A DNA stretch of 41,406 bases from Omnitrophica bacterium GWA2_41_15 (GCA_919901925.1 CAKKQA010000067.1:1212-42617), one strand, 5' to 3'; counted from the stretch's first letter, positions 7,198 to 15,319 are shown. The notes: a model not told the origin generated them from the sequence alone. Translations and numbers: made by a program.

Positions 7198-8454
7198 TTA
7201 TTTTAAATACTTACGCGGGTCCGCGATTTTACCTTCTATCGCCGAAGCGGCAGCAGTTGCCGGCGAGCTAAGATAAATGAATGCTTTGGGATTGCCCATC
7301 CTGCCGGTAAAATTACGGTTTGCCGTCGAGACAACCACTTCTCCATCCGCAGGCACGCCCTGATGCGTGCCGACGCAAGGGCCGCAACCGGGATTTAAAA
7401 CCACTGCCCCGGAGTCAATAAACGCGGCCACTAAACCTTCTTTTAAGGCTTGACGGTAAATCGACATAGACGCGGGCACAATAATTAATTTTATCCCGGA
7501 TTTTACCTGCCTACCCTTTAATATCGCCGCCGCGGCTTTTAAATCTTCCAGCCTTCCGTTTGTGCAAGTGCCGATAAAGGCTTCATTTATCGGAGTGCCT
7601 TTCAATTCCTCGACTGTAGCATAATTATCCACTGTGTGCGGCTTAGCAAGCGAAGGAATAATTTTTGACACATCATATTCTTTAATATCTTCATATTCTG
7701 CCGCTTTGTCCGCTTGGTGGACAGTATATTTCTTCTTAACCCTTTGAGCCAGCCAATTTTTTGTTTTGACATCAACCGGCATAAACGCGCATTTAGCTCC
7801 AAGTTCTACAACCATATTGCACATTGTAAACCTTCCGGACATATCCAACGCGTCAACTGCTTCTCCGTAAAACTCAATTGCTTTGTAGGCCGCGCCGTTT
7901 GCCGTAAGCTTTCCCGCGAGAAATAAAATTATATCTTTGGCATATACGCCTTTTTTCAATTCTCCTTTTAGGATTATTTTAATAGCCTGCGGCACCTTAA
8001 ACCAATTCTTGCCGGTTGCCAAAGCAACAGCCAAATCAGTAGAGCCGACTCCCGTCGATAAAGCCCCTAAAGCGCCGTAGGTGCAGGTATGCGAATCCGC
8101 GCCCAAAACCAGATAACCCGGTAAAACATGCCCGAATTCCGGGACAATCTGATGGCATACTCCGCAATTCACATCGTAAAGTTTAACATCATATTCTTCG
8201 GCAAACCCGCGCATCTTTTTCTGTACAGCCGCCGCGCCGAGATTAGGCGCCGGCGCGTTATGGTCGATCACCATGCAGAATTTCTTATTATCGAAAACTT
8301 TTTTTACGCCTATTTCTTTAATCCGGTCGATTATAATACCGCTGGTGCCATCCTGCCCAAAGCAGAAATCGATATCGCAGACAGCGAAATCTCCGGCTTT
8401 TAAAGATTTTTTAGCGTGCGCGCTTAAGATTTTTTCGGCAACTGTTTGAGCCAT
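7198..8454 (-). CDS. leuC: 3-isopropylmalate dehydratase/aconitase-family large subunit (LeuC-type)
   Basis: The iron-sulfur subunit of a two-subunit hydro-lyase, 418 aa. It carries the ADSHTCTYG motif (about 119-127) and the three [4Fe-4S] ligands Cys297 (GTCTNGR), Cys357 and Cys360 (NPGCGPC). A 418-residue length fits the archaeal-type LeuC2/HacA/AksD group rather than the 460-470-residue E. coli LeuC. It overlaps the preceding aminotransferase gene by 31 bp in another frame, a tight translational link. With isocitrate dehydrogenase and malate dehydrogenase nearby and no leucine genes, I infer a split aconitase. Isopropylmalate or homoaconitate activity remains possible. Confidence 0.85.
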   Translation of the reverse strand: MAQTVAEKILSAHAKKSLKAGDFAVCDIDFCFGQDGTSGIIIDRIKEIGVKKVFDNKKFCMVIDHNAPAPNLGAAAVQKKMRGFAEEYDVKLYDVNCGVCHQIVPEFGHVLPGYLVLGADSHTCTYGALGALSTGVGSTDLAVALATGKNWFKVPQAIKIILKGELKKGVYAKDIILFLAGKLTANGAAYKAIEFYGEAVDALDMSGRFTMCNMVVELGAKCAFMPVDVKTKNWLAQRVKKKYTVHQADKAAEYEDIKEYDVSKIIPSLAKPHTVDNYATVEELKGTPINEAFIGTCTNGRLEDLKAAAAILKGRQVKSGIKLIIVPASMSIYRQALKEGLVAAFIDSGAVVLNPGCGPCVGTHQGVPADGEVVVSTANRNFTGRMGNPKAFIYLSSPATAAASAIEGKIADPRKYLK

Positions 8455-9599
8455 AACTCTAACCTGTCTATTCCCTTGCTTATTGTTTCTGTCTTCATCG
8501 CGAAGCTAAGGCGAATATAATCCTCGCATCCAAATCCCGCCCCCGGAATCACCGCGACGCCTGCTTCTTTTAACAAGGCAATCGCGAAGTCAGAAGAGTT
8601 TAGCCCTGTTTTAGAAATATCGCAAAATAAATAAAACGCGCCGTTTGGCTTGATATATTTCAAAGCGGGTATCTTATCGATGCGGCCGCAAAGATAATCT
8701 TTTCTTTTTTCAAACTCTAACCGCATTTTCTCTGTCCAATCGCCTTCTGTGGTTAAAGCGCAAAGCGCGGCCTTCTGGGCGATTGAACAAGGGTTTGATG
8801 TTGAATGATCCTGAAGGTTCTTTATTGCCTCCACTGCTTCAAGCGGGCCGGCAAAATAGCCAATACGCCAACCGGTCATAGAATAAGCTTTTGAGACGCC
8901 GTTAACCGTAAAAGTAAGGTCAAAGACTTTTTCATTAAACGACGCTATCGATACGTGAGAAAGCCCGCCGTATATCAGCTTTTCATAAATTTCGTCGGAC
9001 AAAATATATATATTATGCCTGACGCAAACATCTGCCAGGCCCTGAAGCTCTTTTTTCTCATAAACGGCACCGGCAGGATTTGACGGGCTGTTAAGAATAA
9101 AAAGTTTTGTCTTTTTTGTGATTGCTTTTTCTAACTTCTCGGGCGTGATTTTAAAACTATTCGCGGATTCTGTATAGACGAATTTAGAAACCCCTCGCGC
9201 CACAGTAACCATTTCGGGATAACTAACCCAGTAAGGAGCCGGTATAATAACCTCATCGCCTTCTTCTACCACCGCTAAAATTATATTGAAAATACAGTGC
9301 TTCGCTCCGGAAGAAACAACGGCCTGTTCCGGCGTGTAGATAAGGTTATTTTCTTTCTTGAATTTTTCGCAGATTGCTTTTTTTAATTCTATAATTCCTG
9401 TGGATGGAGTATATTTGGTAAAGCCGGCGCGGATTGCGTTTATAGCGAATTCTTTTATGTAATCAGGAGTATCAAAATCCGGCTCGCCGGCGCCAAAGCT
9501 GACAATATCTTGGCCTTCTTGTGATAATTTCTTGGCAAGCGCGGTAATTTGAAGTGTGGATGACGGATTGAGGGCTTTTACTCGTTTAGCAAGGTACAT
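8424..9599 (-). CDS. Class I/II aminotransferase, probably aspartate aminotransferase
   Basis: A PLP-dependent fold-type I aminotransferase of 391 aa, resembling the subgroup I-beta aspartate aminotransferases. Visible residues are GEPDFDTP near 39-46, Asn174 (SPSNPAG), Asp202 and Tyr205 (SDEIYE), the PLP-binding Lys237 in VSKAYSMTGWRIGY, and the carboxylate-binding Arg in IRLSFA. It would link glutamate/2-oxoglutarate to aspartate/oxaloacetate, fitting the downstream isocitrate and malate dehydrogenases. Other amino acid substrates cannot be excluded. The start has no obvious Shine-Dalgarno; a small hairpin repeat sits between it and rplQ. Its 3' end overlaps the LeuC-type gene. Confidence 0.85.
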   Translation of the reverse strand: MYLAKRVKALNPSSTLQITALAKKLSQEGQDIVSFGAGEPDFDTPDYIKEFAINAIRAGFTKYTPSTGIIELKKAICEKFKKENNLIYTPEQAVVSSGAKHCIFNIILAVVEEGDEVIIPAPYWVSYPEMVTVARGVSKFVYTESANSFKITPEKLEKAITKKTKLFILNSPSNPAGAVYEKKELQGLADVCVRHNIYILSDEIYEKLIYGGLSHVSIASFNEKVFDLTFTVNGVSKAYSMTGWRIGYFAGPLEAVEAIKNLQDHSTSNPCSIAQKAALCALTTEGDWTEKMRLEFEKRKDYLCGRIDKIPALKYIKPNGAFYLFCDISKTGLNSSDFAIALLKEAGVAVIPGAGFGCEDYIRLSFAMKTETISKGIDRLELWLKQLPKKS

Positions 9600-9611
9600 G
9601 TATTAAAAGGC

Positions 9612-9635
9612 AGGGGACGGCAGCAACCGTCCCCT
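9612..9635. repeat. GGGGACGG/CCGTCCCC hairpin after rplQ
   Basis: Arms AGGGGACGG (9612-9620) and CCGTCCCCT (9627-9635) enclose a 6-nt loop. On the transcribed strand the hairpin is followed by GCCTTTT, so it could end ribosomal-operon transcripts weakly. Similar GGGGACGG elements occur at 19101-19128 and, degenerate, at 23185-23214, which argues for a repeat family. Confidence 0.7.
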
Positions 9636-9639
9636 ACGC

Positions 9640-10233
9640 TTATAATGAATCTCTTTCTTTTTTAAAGAGCTTACGTAAATTGCCTAAAAACTTCTTTGGG
9701 GCTTGAGCTTTTTTATCAACAACTTTTGATTTTTCTTCTTTTGAGGCATGCGGTTTTTCTTCATCCGCACGCAGCTTTTCTTCTGTTTCTTTATCATGCT
9801 CATGATCGTGTTCATGCTCAAGATGGCCGTGTTCATCCGCGGCCTTTGCCTTCTTTGGCTTCTTTTCTTTAACCGCGCTTTTTTCGGTAAGTTCTAAAAT
9901 AGCCATCTGCGCGTCATCGCCGCGGCGCTTGCCTAATTTTATGACTCTTGTATATCCGCTTGAGCGATTTTCAAACAACCCGACTATCTCGCTGAATAAC
10001 CTGCTTACCAGTTTATGATCCTGAAGCACGCTAAATGCTTTCCTCTTAGATGATAAACTACCCTCTTTGGCCAGTGTAATCAACTGCTCGACAAGAGGGC
10101 TTGAAGCCTTTGCCCTTGCGTGGGTAGTCCTTATCGACTGATTGATTAAAAGCGCCCGGGCAAGAGAAATTATCGTAGCTTTTCTTAAAGAACTGAACCT
10201 GTCTAAACGATTAGTTTTTACGCTGTGTCTCAT
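9640..10233 (-). CDS. rplQ: 50S ribosomal protein L17 with His-rich C-terminal extension
   Basis: Residues 1-118 are a normal L17, starting MRHSVKTNRLDR and with the usual segment KLGKRRGDDAQMA. L17 surrounds the peptide exit tunnel on the large subunit. About 79 extra residues follow. First comes a Lys/Ala linker, then a cluster of six histidines alternating with acidic residues (133-147, His 135, 137, 140, 142, 144, 146). Next is a Glu/Lys-rich stretch, and finally a basic amphipathic tail (APKKFLGNLRKLFKK). The extension has no homology I recognise. A ribosome binding site (CAGGTG) precedes the ATG. It closes the alpha operon after rpoA. Confidence 0.95.
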   Translation of the reverse strand: MRHSVKTNRLDRFSSLRKATIISLARALLINQSIRTTHARAKASSPLVEQLITLAKEGSLSSKRKAFSVLQDHKLVSRLFSEIVGLFENRSSGYTRVIKLGKRRGDDAQMAILELTEKSAVKEKKPKKAKAADEHGHLEHEHDHEHDKETEEKLRADEEKPHASKEEKSKVVDKKAQAPKKFLGNLRKLFKKERDSL

Positions 10234-10268
10234 TAATCACCTGAATCTTTAACTTATATGTTTTTGGC

Positions 10269-10292
10269 GGGCGCCATAAATGGCGCCCCTAC
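10269..10292. repeat. GGGCGCC hairpin repeat
   Basis: GGGCGCC-ATAAAT-GGCGCCC followed by CTAC, identical to the core at 879-902. First of two related hairpins in the 156-bp rpoA to rplQ gap. Confidence 0.85.
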
Positions 10293-10330
10293 AGACGCGT
10301 TATCAATCGACCACATTGCCGCCATGCATT

Positions 10331-10375
10331 GTAGGGGCCGGATTTATCCGACCCGTTGGCCAATGGCGCCCCTAC
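10331..10375. repeat. GTAGGGG/CCCCTAC hairpin repeat
   Basis: Bounded by GTAGGGGCC and GGCGCCCCTAC, with an internal hairpin around CGGATTTATCCG. Same family as 846-902. It ends 14 bp before the rpoA stop. Confidence 0.85.
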
Positions 10376-10389
10376 ATTACAAACGGTGT

Positions 10390-11382
10390 TTATTTGACCT
10401 TCAGCTTCTTTGAATCAATCGTAATCCCTAAATTTAACCCCATCGAAGCAAGCAGTTCTTTAATCTCGGTTAATGATTTCTTGCCGAAATTCCGGAAAGA
10501 CAACATCTCTTCTTCGGCAAGCTTCACTAAGTCCGCGATAATTTTAATGTTAGCTTCCCGCAAACAATTAGACGACCTGACTGATAACTCAAGCTCTGAA
10601 ATCGGCAAACGTAATTTCTCGTAGAGCGCGATTTCTTCGGGCTGCATCAACGGTTCCTCTTCCAGATTTTCTTCCGGCAGCTGCCCGAAATTCACAAAAA
10701 CATCCAAATGCCTCTGTAAAATATTTGAGGCGTATAAAAGCGCGTCTTTCGGTGACATTGCCCCGTTAGTCCAAATCTCCATGATAAGCCTGTCATAGTC
10801 TGTCTTTTGTCCGACGCGCGCGTTTTCCGTCGAGTAAGCAACCTTCGCTACAGGGCTGAAAATAGAATCTATAGCGATGACCCCGATAGGATGGTCTTCC
10901 CTTTTATTCTGTTCAGAACTAACGTATCCCCTGCCTCTGGATACTTCCAGCTCAAGCGAAAACTTCGCGTTACGGCTTAAAGTCGCTATGTGTAATTTAG
11001 GATTCACTACTTCTATGGTTTCATCAGTTTCTATATCGGCTGCTGTAACCTCGCCCTTTTCAGTCTTTTTTATAGTAATGACCTTGGGGCTTTTTGAAGT
11101 CGAACGCAATACCAGGTTTTTGATATTCAATACTATCTCTGTTACATCTTCGACCACACCGGGAATCGTGCTGAATTCATGCTGTACGCCGTCAATTTTT
11201 ATTGATGTTACCGCGGCGCCCTCTATAGAAGATAAAAGAACCCGTCTTAAAGGATTACCCAGAGTTACCCCATATCCCCTTTCAAAAGGTTCAGCGATAA
11301 ATTTGCCGTAAGTGTCCGTGTAGCTGGCTTCATCACAATCCAGCCTGCGCGGCATCTGAAAATCTCTCCATTTAATCCCCAT
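10390..11382 (-). CDS. rpoA: DNA-directed RNA polymerase alpha subunit
   Basis: The alpha subunit nucleates polymerase assembly and contacts upstream promoter DNA. Its N-terminal domain contains the assembly motif EPFERGYGVTLGNPLRRVLLSSIEG (about residues 31-55, quoted here in part as GVTLGNPLRRVLLSS). An acidic linker (LPEENLEEEPLMQPEE) follows, then the C-terminal domain with LELSVRSSNCL and FGKKSLTEIKELL. The length of 330 aa is standard. A strong ribosome binding site (AAGGAG) precedes the ATG. Gene order rpsD-rpoA-rplQ is the conserved alpha operon. The 153-bp gap before it holds a perfect hairpin. Confidence 0.98.
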   Translation of the reverse strand: MGIKWRDFQMPRRLDCDEASYTDTYGKFIAEPFERGYGVTLGNPLRRVLLSSIEGAAVTSIKIDGVQHEFSTIPGVVEDVTEIVLNIKNLVLRSTSKSPKVITIKKTEKGEVTAADIETDETIEVVNPKLHIATLSRNAKFSLELEVSRGRGYVSSEQNKREDHPIGVIAIDSIFSPVAKVAYSTENARVGQKTDYDRLIMEIWTNGAMSPKDALLYASNILQRHLDVFVNFGQLPEENLEEEPLMQPEEIALYEKLRLPISELELSVRSSNCLREANIKIIADLVKLAEEEMLSFRNFGKKSLTEIKELLASMGLNLGITIDSKKLKVK

Positions 11383-11402
11383 GTCTTCTCCTTAATGAGC
11401 GC

Positions 11403-11443
11403 TAGACTTACGTCATCCGCCGAAAGCGGATGACGTAAGTCTA
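11403..11443. repeat. Perfect 18-bp stem hairpin between rpsD and rpoA
   Basis: Arms TAGACTTACGTCATCCGC (11403-11420) and its exact complement (11426-11443) enclose a 5-nt loop. The following stretch to 11535 contains a smaller GGCGC-GAA-GCGCC hairpin. No T-run follows on the transcribed strand, so it is more like a repeat or processing element than a terminator. Confidence 0.8.
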
Positions 11444-11535
11444 TGCGCGAATTAATCCCGAAGCCAGCGCAGTCGATTTTTGGCGCGAAGCGCCAGAAAT
11501 TGACAAGCGTTTTGGCGAGGGATAATACTATTCGA

Positions 11536-12171
11536 CTACTTCGAATACAACTCGACGATCAACTGCTCTTCAATGGGCATCGAGATGTCTTCCTTTAACG
11601 GCAGCCTCAAGACTTTAAAGCTTAATTTCTCTGTGTCTATATCAAGCCAGCGAGCCTTGCCGCGGTCAGCGGTCAATTTTATATTCTGCCTGATTTGTTC
11701 CATACACTTAAGTGTGCCTTTTAATTCAATGGCTTCATCAGCGCTGACTGAATATGACGGAATATTCACCCTTACCTGATTAACATAAACATGGCCGTGG
11801 CGGACAATCTGGCGCGCGTGATCCCTTGATGTCGCGAAACCGGCGTTGTATACCACATTATCAAGGCGCCTTTCCAAAAGCTGTAAGAGGATTTTTCCTG
11901 TAACGCCCTTGCTTTTTGAAGCAATATCAAAATATCTCCTGAACTGTTTTTCCAGAACGCCATAAGTTCTTTTTACCTTCTGCTTTTCCCTCAACTGCAT
12001 GCCATAATTAGATAAGTTCTGCCTTCTTTTTCCGCCTTGGCCGTGCTGGCCGGGAGCATACGCCCTTTTGGCGAGGCCGCATTTCGCGGTATTGCATCTA
12101 GTCCCTTTTAAAAATAATTTCAGGCCTTCTCTGCGGCATAAACGGCAGTCAGCCCCTGTGTACCTTGCCAT
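11536..12171 (-). CDS. rpsD: 30S ribosomal protein S4 (zinc form)
   Basis: S4 is a primary 16S rRNA binder that starts small-subunit assembly. The 211-aa protein keeps a C+ zinc site near the N-terminus: Cys9, Cys12, Cys26 and Cys31. It also has the APGQHGQ motif and the S4 RNA-binding domain around LERRLDNVVYNAGFA. A ribosome binding site (GGAGAA) is present. S4 is often the autorepressor of the alpha operon, but no leader structure could be assigned here. Confidence 0.98.
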   Translation of the reverse strand: MARYTGADCRLCRREGLKLFLKGTRCNTAKCGLAKRAYAPGQHGQGGKRRQNLSNYGMQLREKQKVKRTYGVLEKQFRRYFDIASKSKGVTGKILLQLLERRLDNVVYNAGFATSRDHARQIVRHGHVYVNQVRVNIPSYSVSADEAIELKGTLKCMEQIRQNIKLTADRGKARWLDIDTEKLSFKVLRLPLKEDISMPIEEQLIVELYSK

Positions 12172-12211
12172 ATATTTATTCTCCTATATAAATGCTAATT
12201 TCTACCCGCTT

Positions 12212-12601
12212 CTACACTCTTCGTTTCTTAGACGGCCTGCAGCCATTATGAGGTATGGGAGTAACATCTTTTATTAATGTAACATTCAAACCCCCTGCCT
12301 GCAATGCCCTTATCGCCGATTCTCTTCCCGAACCCGGGCCGTTAACATATACTTCGATATCTTTTAAACCGATTTCCTTGGCTTTTTTAGCCGCATCCGC
12401 GGCTGCTACCTGTGCCGCAAACGGAGTTGCCTTTTTAGAACCGCTAAAACCGACAATTCCCGGCGTCGACCAGACAAGGACATTGCCTTGCTTATCGGTA
12501 ATGCTTACAATAGTATTATTAAAACTCGCAAGTACATGTGCTATGCCTTGAGTAACGCCCCTTGCTAATTTTTTTTTCTTTGCTTTATCTTTCGTCGACA
12601 T
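12212..12601 (-). CDS. rpsK: 30S ribosomal protein S11
   Basis: A 129-aa platform protein of the small subunit. The basic N-terminus leads into [18 protein letters not shown] and the family-conserved [18 protein letters not shown]-terminus. It lies 15 bp after rpsM and 40 bp before rpsD. Confidence 0.98.
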   Translation of the reverse strand: MSTKDKAKKKKLARGVTQGIAHVLASFNNTIVSITDKQGNVLVWSTPGIVGFSGSKKATPFAAQVAAADAAKKAKEIGLKDIEVYVNGPGSGRESAIRALQAGGLNVTLIKDVTPIPHNGCRPSKKRRV

Positions 12602-12616
12602 ATTTAATTCCTCTTT

Positions 12617-13042
12617 TTATGGCTTTGGTTTCGCTGCTGGCGCGGGTTTCGCGGAAGCCCCTGTTTCTTTTTTCTTTCCGATAATTAACCCGCCTTTACG
12701 CGGGCCTTTGCGCGTGTGCGCGTTGGTCCTTGTGCGCTGGCCCCTTACCGGCAGGCCTTTTTTGTGGCGCATTCCGCGGTAAGAGCCTATATCCATAAGG
12801 CGCTTAATATTAGCGGAGATTTCCCTGCGCAGGTCGCCTTCAACTTTATAATTATTTTTCTGAATCCATATGGTAATCTTCTGAATTTCTTCTTCGCTTA
12901 AATCCTTCGCCCTCTTTGAAGGGTCAATATCTACTTCCTTTAATATCTTCGCGGATAAAGGCCTGCCTATGCCGTATAAATAACTCAACGCGATATCTAT
13001 ACGTTTTTCCTTCGGTAAATCTACGCCGACAATCCTAGCCAC
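12617..13042 (-). CDS. rpsM: 30S ribosomal protein S13
   Basis: S13 is at the small-subunit head and contacts the large subunit and P-site tRNA. The start codon is GTG at 13042 (encoding [10 protein letters not shown]), preceded by AAAGGGG. Conserved segments are [29 protein letters not shown] and [10 protein letters not shown] Lys/Ala/Pro tail of about 15 residues extends beyond the usual end. The length is 141 aa against the common 118-125. It follows rpmJ in the standard order. Confidence 0.97.
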   Translation of the reverse strand: MARIVGVDLPKEKRIDIALSYLYGIGRPLSAKILKEVDIDPSKRAKDLSEEEIQKITIWIQKNNYKVEGDLRREISANIKRLMDIGSYRGMRHKKGLPVRGQRTRTNAHTRKGPRKGGLIIGKKKETGASAKPAPAAKPKP

Positions 13043-13094
13043 TTTTCAACCCCTTTCAATAACCAGAAGAAAATAATTAATATATATTTAAAAT

Positions 13095-13127
13095 CCTTAC
13101 CGCTTAACCCTTTACCCTTAACCCTAC
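13095..13127. repeat. Heptamer-type half array (rpmJ/rpsM gap)
   Basis: A run of CTTACCG, CTTAACC, CTTTACC, CTTAACC units, matching the right arms of the arrays at 25832-25982 and 34972-35121. No complementary left arm is seen, so this is a half array. It lies between rpmJ and the GTG of rpsM. Confidence 0.75.
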
Positions 13128-13143
13128 CTCTGTTTTATTCGTA

Positions 13144-13257
13144 TTATCCCTGCCGTTGCTTATGCTTCGGATTCTTGCAGATAACCCTTACGACTCTGCG
13201 CCTTTTGACTATTTTACAGCTATCACAAATCCTTTTGACTGAAGATTTTACTTTCAT
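13144..13257 (-). CDS. rpmJ: 50S ribosomal protein L36 (zinc form)
   Basis: A 37-codon gene. The product begins [20 protein letters not shown] and ends [10 protein letters not shown]. The zinc ligands Cys11, Cys14, Cys27 and His32 fit the C+ L36 ribbon. It binds 23S rRNA on the large subunit. It sits in the conserved place between infA and rpsM, with a palindromic repeat (13271-13376) immediately upstream and AGAAATG as the only start context. Confidence 0.96.
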   Translation of the reverse strand: MKVKSSVKRICDSCKIVKRRRVVRVICKNPKHKQRQG

Positions 13258-13270
13258 TTCTCTTTCTATT

Positions 13271-13376
13271 GTCATTGCGAGGAGCTTTCGTTAGCCTGAT
13301 GCGACGAAGCAATCTCGTCTTTAAGAACGAGATTGCTTCGTCACCTATATACCAATCGAGGGTTCCTCGCAATGAC
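13271..13376. repeat. GTCATTGCGAGG palindromic element, copy C
   Basis: Same orientation as copy A: GTCATTGCGAGGAGC on the left, inner arms GACGAAGCAATCTCG and GAGATTGCTTCGTC, right end GGTTCCTCGCAATGAC. It fills the gap between infA and rpmJ. Confidence 0.9.
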
Positions 13377-13388
13377 GATTTTAAGCCC

Positions 13389-13607
13389 TCACTTAACTCT
13401 AAACGTTATTCTCCCCTTAGTTAAATCATATGGAGATAATTCCATCTTTACTCTGTCGCCCGGCAATATCCGGATGAAATTCATCCTCATCTTGCCTGAT
13501 ATATGCGCCAGTACCACGTGGCCGTTATCCAATTCAACCCGAAACATCGCGTTCGGCAGCGAGTCTTTTACTGTCCCTTCGATTTCAATCGCTTCTTCTT
13601 TAGGCAT
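13389..13607 (-). CDS. infA: Translation initiation factor IF-1
   Basis: IF-1 is a 72-aa OB-fold protein that occupies the ribosomal A site during initiation. The sequence has the family pattern [31 protein letters not shown], and [17 protein letters not shown]. It starts with ATG directly after an octamer array (AACTAAAAAATG) and lacks a Shine-Dalgarno. Confidence 0.98.
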   Translation of the reverse strand: MPKEEAIEIEGTVKDSLPNAMFRVELDNGHVVLAHISGKMRMNFIRILPGDRVKMELSPYDLTKGRITFRVK

Positions 13608-13613
13608 TTTTTA

Positions 13614-13694
13614 GTTAGCCAGTTTACCAGTTATCCAGTTTGCCAGTTTTTTTCCTTCAACCGGCTAACGGGCTAACCGGTAAACAGGCTAACA
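13614..13694. repeat. Octamer inverted array 2 (map/infA gap)
   Basis: Left arm GTTAGCCA, GTTTACCA, GTTATCCA, GTTTGCCA; T-rich core; right arm GGCTAACG, GGCTAACC, GGTAAACA, GGCTAACA. In the transcript it forms a long imperfect hairpin that ends six bases before the infA ATG. Confidence 0.9.
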
Positions 13695-13705
13695 GAAATT
13701 ATTTT

Positions 13706-14449
13706 TTATCTCGTCAACACTTCCGGGCCATTGCCGGTGATTGCGACGGTATGTTCGAAGTGCGCCGAGTTAAGCCTGTCTTTAGTTAGAGCTGTCCAAC
13801 CATTTTCGCTGATATCGACTTCCCACGTACCCGCGTTTACCATCGGCTCAATCGCCAGGCACATTCCTTCTTTCAAAACCACGCCCTTATGCGGCAGGCC
13901 GTAGTTCATTATCTCCGGCGGCTCGTGCATTTGCCTGCCTATTCCGTGGCCCACAAATTCCCTGACAACCGAAAATCCCTGCGCCTCCACATGACTTTGT
14001 ATTGCCCAGGACACATCAGATAAATGGTTGCCGGCTCTCGCCTGAGCAATCCCTAAATCAAGCGCTTTTTTTGTCGCGTCTATCAATCGTTTTGACCGGC
14101 CGTCTATTTTGCCTAAGCCGACCGTAAAAGCGCTATCTGAGAAAAAACCGTCAAGCTCTATGCCTATATCAACTTTCAAAAGGTCGCCTTCTTTTAAAAT
14201 CCTATTAGAAGGAATACCGTGGACAACTTCTTCATTCACCGAAGCGCAGATATTCGCCGGAAACCCCCGGTAGCCTTTAAACGCCGCTCTTACCGCGTTT
14301 TCCCGCATGATCTCTAAGGCCTGCGCGTCTAATTCTTGAGTGGCCATCCCTACTATAACCCTTGGCCTGAGTTCGTCTATTATCTTTCGCAATACTGCTG
14401 ATACCCGCCGCATCGCATCCAGTTCGGCAGGGGACTTTATGGGGACCAT
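13706..14449 (-). CDS. map: Methionine aminopeptidase, type I
   Basis: This enzyme removes the initiator methionine from nascent proteins. The 247-aa protein has the dinuclear metal ligands in order: Asp in DIGIELDGFFSD (two Asp), His in GHGIGRQMHEPP, Glu in AIEPMV, and Glu in FEHTVAIT. There is no N-terminal zinc-finger extension, so it is the short bacterial form. A ribosome binding site (AAGGAGAA) precedes the ATG and is supplied by the tandem repeat upstream. It follows adk as in the standard spc operon end. Confidence 0.97.
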   Translation of the reverse strand: MVPIKSPAELDAMRRVSAVLRKIIDELRPRVIVGMATQELDAQALEIMRENAVRAAFKGYRGFPANICASVNEEVVHGIPSNRILKEGDLLKVDIGIELDGFFSDSAFTVGLGKIDGRSKRLIDATKKALDLGIAQARAGNHLSDVSWAIQSHVEAQGFSVVREFVGHGIGRQMHEPPEIMNYGLPHKGVVLKEGMCLAIEPMVNAGTWEVDISENGWTALTKDRLNSAHFEHTVAITGNGPEVLTR

Positions 14450-14450
14450 C

Positions 14451-14682
14451 TATTCTCCTTCGCAAAACCAATATAAAACTATGGTATTGCTTCGGAGCAA
14501 TTATTTCATCTGTGAATATTCCTACGAAGCAATACCATAGTATTCTCTTATTTTTGCGTAGCAGAATATTCTCCTTCGCAAAACTAATAAAAAATCTGGT
14601 ATTGCTTCGGAGCAATTATTGCATCAGTGAATATTTCTGCGAAGCAATACCATAGTATTCTCTTATTTTTGCGTAGCAGAAT
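14451..14682. repeat. 115-bp tandem duplication overlapping the adk 3' end
   Basis: Two copies begin at 14451 and 14567, with a 1-bp length difference. Each carries an inverted repeat with arms of TGGTATTGCTTCG and CGAAGCAATACCA; in the first copy the pairing extends to CTATGGTATTGCTTCG. The second copy runs into adk and encodes its last codons and stop (ATTCTGCTACGCAAAAATAA on the coding strand). The first copy repeats that gene tail in the gap and ends at the map ribosome binding site. Confidence 0.9.
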
Positions 14683-15319
14683 ATTTCTTCAGTATCTTCA
14701 AGATTTCGCTGATTACTATTTCCGGTTCTTTATCTGAATCTACCCGTATCAATTTCTTGCGGGCTGTATAATATTCTATCAAAGGCGAAGTTTGTTCTCT
14801 GTAAACCAAAAGCCTGTTCTTTATTGTCTCCTCGCGGTCATCCGGGCGCTGGACAAGCGCGCCACCGCAGGAATCGCAGGTGCCTTCTTTCTTTGGCGGC
14901 ATATTTTGCGTATGAAAAACCGCCTGGCACTTTTGGCAAATCCTTCTTCCGCTTAAACGCTGGATAAGGATATTTTCGCTTGAATCAAGATATATGACTG
15001 TCAAATCCGCTTGAATTTTTAAAAAGCTGTCTAAAGATTGCGCCTGCTGGATATTGCGTGGAAAGCCATCTAATATAAAACCGTCTTCTACGTCAGATTG
15101 AGAAATCCTCTCGGCAACCATTTTGGTTACCAGCGCGTCAGGGACAAGCCCGCCTGATTCCACGAATCTTTTTGCCTCTATTCCAAGCGGGGTATTATTT
15201 TTTATTGCCGCGCGCAATATATCGCCGGTTGAAATATGTTTTAAATTCAGCTTCCCGGATAGCGTCTTAGCCTGAGTCCCTTTGCCTGCTCCGGGCGGGC
15301 CTAATAATATGATCTTCAT
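14663..15319 (-). CDS. adk: Adenylate kinase (zinc-lid form)
   Basis: It catalyses ATP + AMP to 2 ADP. The P-loop GPPGAGKGTQ is at residues 7-16, the AMP-binding region includes STGDILR and DGFPR (84-88), and the LID holds four cysteines (Cys128, Cys131, Cys148, Cys151) as in zinc-binding adenylate kinases. The length is 218 aa. Its start overlaps the secY stop as ATGA. The last codons lie inside a tandem duplication that is repeated in the downstream gap. Confidence 0.98.
   Translation of the reverse strand: MKIILLGPPGAGKGTQAKTLSGKLNLKHISTGDILRAAIKNNTPLGIEAKRFVESGGLVPDALVTKMVAERISQSDVEDGFILDGFPRNIQQAQSLDSFLKIQADLTVIYLDSSENILIQRLSGRRICQKCQAVFHTQNMPPKKEGTCDSCGGALVQRPDDREETIKNRLLVYREQTSPLIEYYTARKKLIRVDSDKEPEIVISEILKILKKYSATQK

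Noticed and set aside
4267-8454. Leucine or lysine (alpha-aminoadipate) biosynthesis cluster
   Set aside because: The dehydrogenase has isocitrate-type substrate residues, and no leuA, homocitrate synthase or other pathway genes are present; malate dehydrogenase and the aminotransferase fit a TCA node better.
13258-13388. An extra small gene between rpmJ and infA
   Set aside because: The stretch is fully explained by palindromic element copy C.
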